Positions 23,507-27,897 of a stretch of DNA of 27,897 nt are shown one piece after another (position 1 is the first letter of the stretch; each line of letters opens with the position of its first letter). This DNA comes from Porphyromonadaceae bacterium UBA7042. GTDB lineage: Bacteria > Bacteroidota > Bacteroidia > Bacteroidales > Muribaculaceae. The notes under the pieces were generated by a model. The model saw only the letters and a program-made list of their open reading frames with translations, made no database searches and was not told the DNA's origin. The stretch is from the NCBI GenBank assembly GCA_002494015.1, contig DLAR01000073.1, forward strand, positions 41,917 to 69,813. Reading direction: 5' to 3'. A program made the position numbers and the translations under genes.

Positions 23507-23551
23507 TATTGGTATAACTACTTAATTATTACTCTGTTAATTATTTTGTTT

Positions 23552-26344
23552 ATGAAATATCTGATATTGGCATTATTGACTGTGGCTGCCGTCGGGACCG
23601 GTGGTCAGGCGGCTCCGCGATACCAGTTCCGTGACACGACGCTGACTTGTGAGGAACGGGTCAACGACCTGTTGCGACGGCTGACAGTCGACGAGAAGAT
23701 AGGACTGTTGCGCGCCACATCCCCGGCTATACCGAGGCTCGGGATAGCCGGATACAATCACGGCAACGAGGCACTCCACGGCGTGGTGAGGCCGGGCAAG
23801 TTTACAGTGTTCCCGCAGGCGATAGGTCTTGCCGCCACATGGAATCCGTCGCTGATCCATCGTGTCGCCACCGCTATCAGCGACGAGGCGCGCGGTCGAT
23901 GGAACGAGCTTGGACATGGCGCGTTGCCGTCAGCCTCCCACAGCGGGTTGCTCACATTCTGGTCACCCACAATCAACATGGCTCGCGACCCTCGCTGGGG
24001 CCGCACTCCCGAGACTTATGGAGAGGATCCGTTTCTGACCGGGGAAATCGCCGTGGCCTTTGTGCGCGGCCTTCAGGGCGACCACCCGCGTTACATAAAA
24101 TGTGTCTCCACCCCCAAGCATTTTGCTGTCAACAACGAGGAACACAACCGCGGGTGGAATATCGTTACCGTGCCCGAGCGGGACTTGCGCAATTATTATT
24201 TTCCGGCTTTTGAGAAATGCATCCGCGAGGGTAACGCGCAGAGCATCATGAGTGCCTATAACGGAGTCAACGGTTATCCGTGCTCGATTAACAAGTGGCT
24301 GCTGACCGACGTGCTGCGCGGTGACTGGAATTTTGACGGCTATGTGGTGTCGGACTGCGGCGCGCCCGAATATGTCGTGTCGCTCCACCATTATACCGGC
24401 TCTTATCCCGAGGCCGCGTCACTGTGTCTCAAGGCGGGGCTTGACTTGGAGTGTGGCGACAACGTGTATATCGGTCCGCTGAAAGAAGCCTATGACAGAG
24501 GAATGGTCACGATGGCTGAGATTGACTCGGCGGCCTACCGAGTGTTGCGCGGGCGGTTGCGCCTCGGGTTGTTTGACAATCCTGACGACAACCCCTACAA
24601 TTCCATCCCATCATCGGTGGTGGGATGTGCTGACCATCAGCAGCTCGCCGCCGAGGCCGCGCGGCAGAGCCTCGTGCTGCTGAAAAACAGCGACGCGATG
24701 CTCCCTCTCGACCTTGACGCGATAACGTCAATAGGGGTGGTGGGAATCAATGCCGCCAAGTATGAGTTTGGTGATTACAGCGGCGTGCCTCTCAATACAC
24801 CCATGTCGGTTCTTGACGGCCTTCGCGAGCTTGCTGGCGACCGGGTGGAGGTCAATTATGCGCCGTGGAATTCCGCAACTTCATCCTATACGCTCCTTGG
24901 CCCGACCGCGATGCCCGACGGGGTGAAAGTGGAATATTTCTCTAATTCAGACTTGTCAGGCACTCCCGTCACCGTTCAGGACTCATACATCTATTATGAC
25001 CCGAAAAACCAGCCGCCTAACCCCAATGTCCCCGCATCGCCCATGTCAATCCGCTGGACCGCCGAGGTTGTGGCCCCTTCGACAGGCCGGGCACAGTTTG
25101 CTGTGACGAGCGATGACGGATGCCGTCTTTATTTTGACGGCAGGCTGATGGTTGACCATTGGGAGATACGTCCCGAGGCCACCAATTATGCCACTGTCAA
25201 GATTGAGAAGGGGAAACGTTATAAAATCGTTCTTGAATACTTTGACAACGGCGGCGAGGCTGTTGCGAAACTCGCGTGGCGCACCCCCGTGGTCGAGGGT
25301 GCGAGACCGATTGACAAATATGGAGACGCCGCGCATGTTCTTGAAACAAGCGACGTGGCTGTCGCCGTCATGGGCATCGACCGCACTATCGAGCGCGAAG
25401 GTCAGGACCGGGAGTCTCTCGACCTGCCTGCCGACCAGACCGAATTTATCAGGGAGGCGTTGAAAATCAACCCCAATCTCGTGGTTGTGCTCGTGGCCGG
25501 AAGTCCATTGTCGATAAACGAGATTGACGAGTCGGCCCCGGCAGTGCTTTACGCGTGGTATCCCGGCGAGCAGGGAGGCCGCGCGGTTGCCGAGGCTCTT
25601 TTCGGCGATTACAATCCGGGTGGCCGTCTGCCGCTGACATTCTATCGCGGGATGGCCGACCTTCCCGCCTTTGACGACTATGACATCACCCACGGACGCA
25701 CCTACCAGTATTTCACCGGCAAGCCGCTTTACCCGTTCGGTTACGGGCTGAGCTATACCACGTTCTCTTATTCCGACATGCGTGCCGAGGTTGCAGGCGA
25801 CAGTGTCGCTGTCGCCGTGACCGTTACCAATACCGGCAATCGTGACGGCGACGAGGTGGTGCAGCTCTATGTCTCGACTCCGTCAGGTTCCCCGCTTGCG
25901 CCCGTCAGGCAGTTGAAAGGCTTCAGCCGTGTCGGCATTCCGGCGGGAGAGAGTCGCGATGTCGTGATGACTGTCGGGATTGACGACTTGAAACTGTGGG
26001 ACGAAGACTCGGGCGGATTCGTGTTGCCCGAGGGTGATTATCTTTTTCAGGCAGGAGCCTCGTCGGCCGACTTGCGGTTGCAGAAAATCGTGCGCCTTCC
26101 CGCGTTGTCGGGAGTCGAAAATATAGGTGTCGTACCCGGTATCGATGTCTCTCCGGTCGAAAACGGGGTTGAGATTGTGGCCGATACGGCTTGTGACGTG
26201 ACGGTTCACGACCTTGCCGGAATCACAGCCGGCCGTGGCCGTTTCCCGACCGGCCGCGGCCACATCGCGCTTGCCCCCGGCTTCTACCTTGTCACCGCCA
26301 CAACAGCCTCAGGGACTTCCACCGCCAAGGTCCTCGTCAGGTAG
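23552..26344 (+). CDS. GH3 beta-glycosidase with PA14 insert, Fn3-like and sorting-like domains
   Basis: This 930-residue protein is a multidomain family 3 glycosidase. It has a signal peptide (about 1-20), an N-terminal TIM-barrel (about 35-340) with KHFAVNNEEHNRG (189-201) and nucleophile Asp268 in VVSDCGAPE, and an (alpha/beta) sandwich domain split by a PA14 domain (about 455-585; VTSDDGCRLYFDGRLMVDHW starts at 518). The sandwich resumes with IEREGQDRESLDLP (613-626), where the acid/base Glu is expected. A fibronectin III-like domain (about 740-845) and a C-terminal sorting-like domain (about 855-930; PGFYLVTATTASGTSTAKVLVR) follow. PA14 inserts occur in beta-glucosidases and beta-xylosidases of this family, so the substrate is open. 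The start at 23552 begins the signal peptide; an upstream GTG in frame would place the promoter inside the gene. It is monocistronic. Confidence 0.95.
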   Translation: MKYLILALLTVAAVGTGGQAAPRYQFRDTTLTCEERVNDLLRRLTVDEKIGLLRATSPAIPRLGIAGYNHGNEALHGVVRPGKFTVFPQAIGLAATWNPSLIHRVATAISDEARGRWNELGHGALPSASHSGLLTFWSPTINMARDPRWGRTPETYGEDPFLTGEIAVAFVRGLQGDHPRYIKCVSTPKHFAVNNEEHNRGWNIVTVPERDLRNYYFPAFEKCIREGNAQSIMSAYNGVNGYPCSINKWLLTDVLRGDWNFDGYVVSDCGAPEYVVSLHHYTGSYPEAASLCLKAGLDLECGDNVYIGPLKEAYDRGMVTMAEIDSAAYRVLRGRLRLGLFDNPDDNPYNSIPSSVVGCADHQQLAAEAARQSLVLLKNSDAMLPLDLDAITSIGVVGINAAKYEFGDYSGVPLNTPMSVLDGLRELAGDRVEVNYAPWNSATSSYTLLGPTAMPDGVKVEYFSNSDLSGTPVTVQDSYIYYDPKNQPPNPNVPASPMSIRWTAEVVAPSTGRAQFAVTSDDGCRLYFDGRLMVDHWEIRPEATNYATVKIEKGKRYKIVLEYFDNGGEAVAKLAWRTPVVEGARPIDKYGDAAHVLETSDVAVAVMGIDRTIEREGQDRESLDLPADQTEFIREALKINPNLVVVLVAGSPLSINEIDESAPAVLYAWYPGEQGGRAVAEALFGDYNPGGRLPLTFYRGMADLPAFDDYDITHGRTYQYFTGKPLYPFGYGLSYTTFSYSDMRAEVAGDSVAVAVTVTNTGNRDGDEVVQLYVSTPSGSPLAPVRQLKGFSRVGIPAGESRDVVMTVGIDDLKLWDEDSGGFVLPEGDYLFQAGASSADLRLQKIVRLPALSGVENIGVVPGIDVSPVENGVEIVADTACDVTVHDLAGITAGRGRFPTGRGHIALAPGFYLVTATTASGTSTAKVLVR

Positions 26345-26366
26345 TGACATTATTTTGGTCATCGTT

Positions 26367-26401
26367 AGCCTCCGCACAATCCGGATTGTGCGGAGGCTTT
26401 T
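26367..26401 (+). terminator. Rho-independent terminator after GH3
   Basis: A perfect 32-nt palindrome (26367-26398; 14-bp stem closed around CCGG) is followed by a short TTTT. It lies 22 nt after the GH3 stop. Confidence 0.85.
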
Positions 26402-26535
26402 GGGTTAGTTGTCATGGGAATTTTGGTTTGGATGATAAGGAGAAATAAGGATTGTTAATGAGAACTTTTTAGCGGGTGGAGGGATTATATCTATATCAAC
26501 TATTTATTTGAAGTGGTTTAGTCCATCGTTTTGAT

Positions 26536-27660
26536 ATGTCAGTCTCACGTCCCTATACATTTGACCGGGTGGTCAGGATTGTCGGCGGTATCGCGCTGCT
26601 GGCCGGTACCGTGTGGCTTATTAATCTGCTGAAGAATGTGTTATTGCCGTTTTGCGCGGCTTGTCTTATTGCCTATCTGCTTGAGCCGCTTGTCGAGATT
26701 CAGCAACGGTGGCTGAGGCTTAAAGGCAGGGTCATTCCCATTTTTCTGACCCTTGTCGAGGTTGCGTGTGTTCTCGCGCTTGTGGGATATTTCTTTGTGC
26801 CCTCTGTCGTGAATGAGATTCATGACATGGGTGAAATGCTGAAAAACAGTTCGGGAGGAGGGGCTTCGGTCCCGTTTGTGCCTCAGAAGGTGGTTGACTT
26901 TGTCAACCATTATATAAACACAATCAAGATAGACGAGCTGCTTGAAAGCGGGAGGTTTGAGACCATTGTCGATACAGGTACGTCGGTCATCACATCGACG
27001 CTAAATTTTCTTTTTCACACCCTCGAATGGCTGCTGATGTTCATATATGTCATCTTTGTTCTGATTGACTATGAACATCTCATGAAAGGTTTTCGGCTGC
27101 TCGTGCCGCCGAAGTACCGCCCCATAGCCTATAAAGTGGGCGACGACATCAAGGCGAGCATGAACCGTTATTTTCGCGGACAGGCGTTGATAGCTCTCTG
27201 TGCGGCAGTTTTTTACTGCATCGGGTTCTCGATTGTCGGGATTCCGCTGGCGATAGTCCTCGGCATCCTTGTCGGGGTTCTCTACATGATACCTTATTTC
27301 CAGTATGTCACACTGATACCCGTTACGCTTGTGTGTCTCATTGACTCGATGGGGGGCCATGTGGGATTTTGGCCGCAACTGGGGCAGTGCGTCCTCGTCT
27401 ATGTCGTCAGTCAGTGTATCTGCGACTATGTGCTGACACCTAAAATCATGGGAAAGGCGATGGGACTTAATCCGGCCATAATCCTGCTGTCGCTGTCAGT
27501 GTGGGGAACGCTGCTCGGCCTTATCGGCATGATTATCGCGCTGCCTCTGACCACATTGCTGCTGGCCTATTACCAGCAATATGTGCTCAACCGTCAGGAT
27601 ATACCCGCCTCTGAAAAACTCGAAGATCAGTCGACTCTCCACAAGATTACTGACAAGTGA
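26536..27660 (+). CDS. AI-2E family transporter-like membrane protein
   Basis: This 374-residue integral membrane protein fits the AI-2E/PerM-type family (formerly UPF0118). It has two N-terminal helices (about 15-45), one at about 60-83, a soluble segment (about 85-155), a helix at about 155-178, and a C-terminal bundle (about 210-350). The bundle contains the family-like stretches RYFRGQALIALCAAVFYCIG (starting near 212), GVLYMIPYFQYV and LTPKIMGKAMGLNPAIILLSL. Members are linked to autoinducer-2 export or to ion and solute antiport, and the role here is not determined. It lies beyond the GH3 terminator and is probably unrelated to the glycan genes. Its promoter is unclear: TTTATTTG near 26510 differs by one base from the -7 consensus. 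Confidence 0.93.
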   Translation: MSVSRPYTFDRVVRIVGGIALLAGTVWLINLLKNVLLPFCAACLIAYLLEPLVEIQQRWLRLKGRVIPIFLTLVEVACVLALVGYFFVPSVVNEIHDMGEMLKNSSGGGASVPFVPQKVVDFVNHYINTIKIDELLESGRFETIVDTGTSVITSTLNFLFHTLEWLLMFIYVIFVLIDYEHLMKGFRLLVPPKYRPIAYKVGDDIKASMNRYFRGQALIALCAAVFYCIGFSIVGIPLAIVLGILVGVLYMIPYFQYVTLIPVTLVCLIDSMGGHVGFWPQLGQCVLVYVVSQCICDYVLTPKIMGKAMGLNPAIILLSLSVWGTLLGLIGMIIALPLTTLLLAYYQQYVLNRQDIPASEKLEDQSTLHKITDK

Positions 27661-27672
27661 AGGGCCTCTCTC

Positions 27673-27747
27673 TCAGATGTCGGCACCGTCTTTAAGTGCT
27701 TGTCCGAACCATGCGAGAGCGCAAAGGATAACGATGATGAATGTCAT
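27673..27747 (-). CDS. Possible 24-residue single-helix membrane peptide
   Basis: On the minus strand an ATG at 27747 opens a 24-codon frame with the sequence MTFIIVILCALAWFGQALKD followed by GADI. The first 15 residues form a strong hydrophobic helix and the tail is polar. A promoter with good consensus lies 52 nt upstream. The frame is convergent with the AI-2E gene and ends 13 nt from its stop. No family is recognised and no Shine-Dalgarno sequence is seen, which is normal for this phylum. It could instead be a chance frame in a small RNA. Confidence 0.4.
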   Translation of the reverse strand: MTFIIVILCALAWFGQALKDGADI

Positions 27748-27798
27748 GGTTTACTTTGAATGTTATGTTTCGAGGAAAGACAATAGGGCTTTCGTGTG

Positions 27799-27828
27799 CA
27801 AAATTAGAGGTGACGAGTGCAATATCAA
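27799..27828 (-). promoter_or_regulatory. Promoter of the 27747 small ORF or a small RNA
   Basis: On the minus strand TTG (27828-27826), a 19-nt spacer and TAATTTTG (27806-27799) match the Bacteroidetes -33/-7 consensus. Transcription would begin about 45 nt before the small ORF. Confidence 0.5.
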
Positions 27829-27897
27829 GGGTCTTGAAGGTTAAAATATGTTATAATGCCGCTGCATGGACTGAATCCGCACGGCTCTTTCATTTAA

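Noticed and set aside
20473..26476. Shared 11-mer TTTTTAGCGGG at 20473-20483 and 26466-26476
   Set aside because: It lies at different distances from the downstream genes and has no extended similarity, so chance is the simplest explanation.
27581..27844. 87-residue plus-strand frame after the AI-2E gene
   Set aside because: Its first part overlaps the AI-2E gene out of frame and it has no promoter or recognisable sequence; the minus-strand small ORF in the same place is better supported.

Overview
The window looks like chromosome of a Bacteroidales bacterium, possibly of the Muribaculaceae. The reasons are Bacteroidetes-type promoters (TAnnTTTG boxes and almost no Shine-Dalgarno sequences), a hybrid two-component system of the Bacteroides polysaccharide-utilisation type, a dense run of secreted carbohydrate-active enzymes, and fairly GC-rich coding sequence. 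The family-level assignment is inference. No rRNA, tRNA or CRISPR array was seen.

Layout. 57-1502 (-) is a GH125 alpha-mannosidase with its own promoter. 1616-3863 (-) is a visibly AT-richer type II restriction-modification pair (C5 cytosine methyltransferase, then an HNH protein) that sits between mannosidase genes and has an inverted repeat at its promoter. 4016-8288 (-) is a two-gene operon, GH2 beta-glycosidase then GH92 alpha-mannosidase. A 213-bp divergent regulatory region separates it from 8502-20467 (+), a tight operon: hybrid two-component regulator, GH43 (exo-beta-1,3-galactanase-like), FG-GAP/VCBS repeat protein, a second GH2, and a sialate-O-acetylesterase-like SGNH esterase. 20608-22461 (+) is an unrecognised secreted protein with CBM6-like regions and its own promoter and terminator. 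22653-23374 is an IS200/RAYT-type Y1 transposase gene bracketed by 89-bp inverted repeats rich in hairpins. 23552-26344 (+) is a PA14-containing GH3, followed by a strong terminator. 26536-27660 (+) is an AI-2E family membrane protein, and 27673-27747 (-) is a possible 24-residue membrane peptide with a good promoter.

How it works together. The enzymes could strip alpha-mannose (GH125, GH92), beta-galactose or related beta-linked sugars (two GH2, GH43, GH3) and O-acetyl groups from a complex glycan such as a glycoprotein or arabinogalactan-like substrate. The target is inference. No SusC/SusD pair is present in the window. The clearest candidate for something undescribed is a shared box, ATTGA-N7-GTGTTAT. 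It lies upstream of the regulator gene, the 20608 gene and the GH3 gene, exactly 40 nt before the -7 box in the last two, with a degenerate copy before GH125. This suggests one regulator, plausibly the hybrid two-component protein, controls the scattered transcription units. Other points of note are a GH2 whose usual acid/base position holds Gly, and the transposase/repeat unit.
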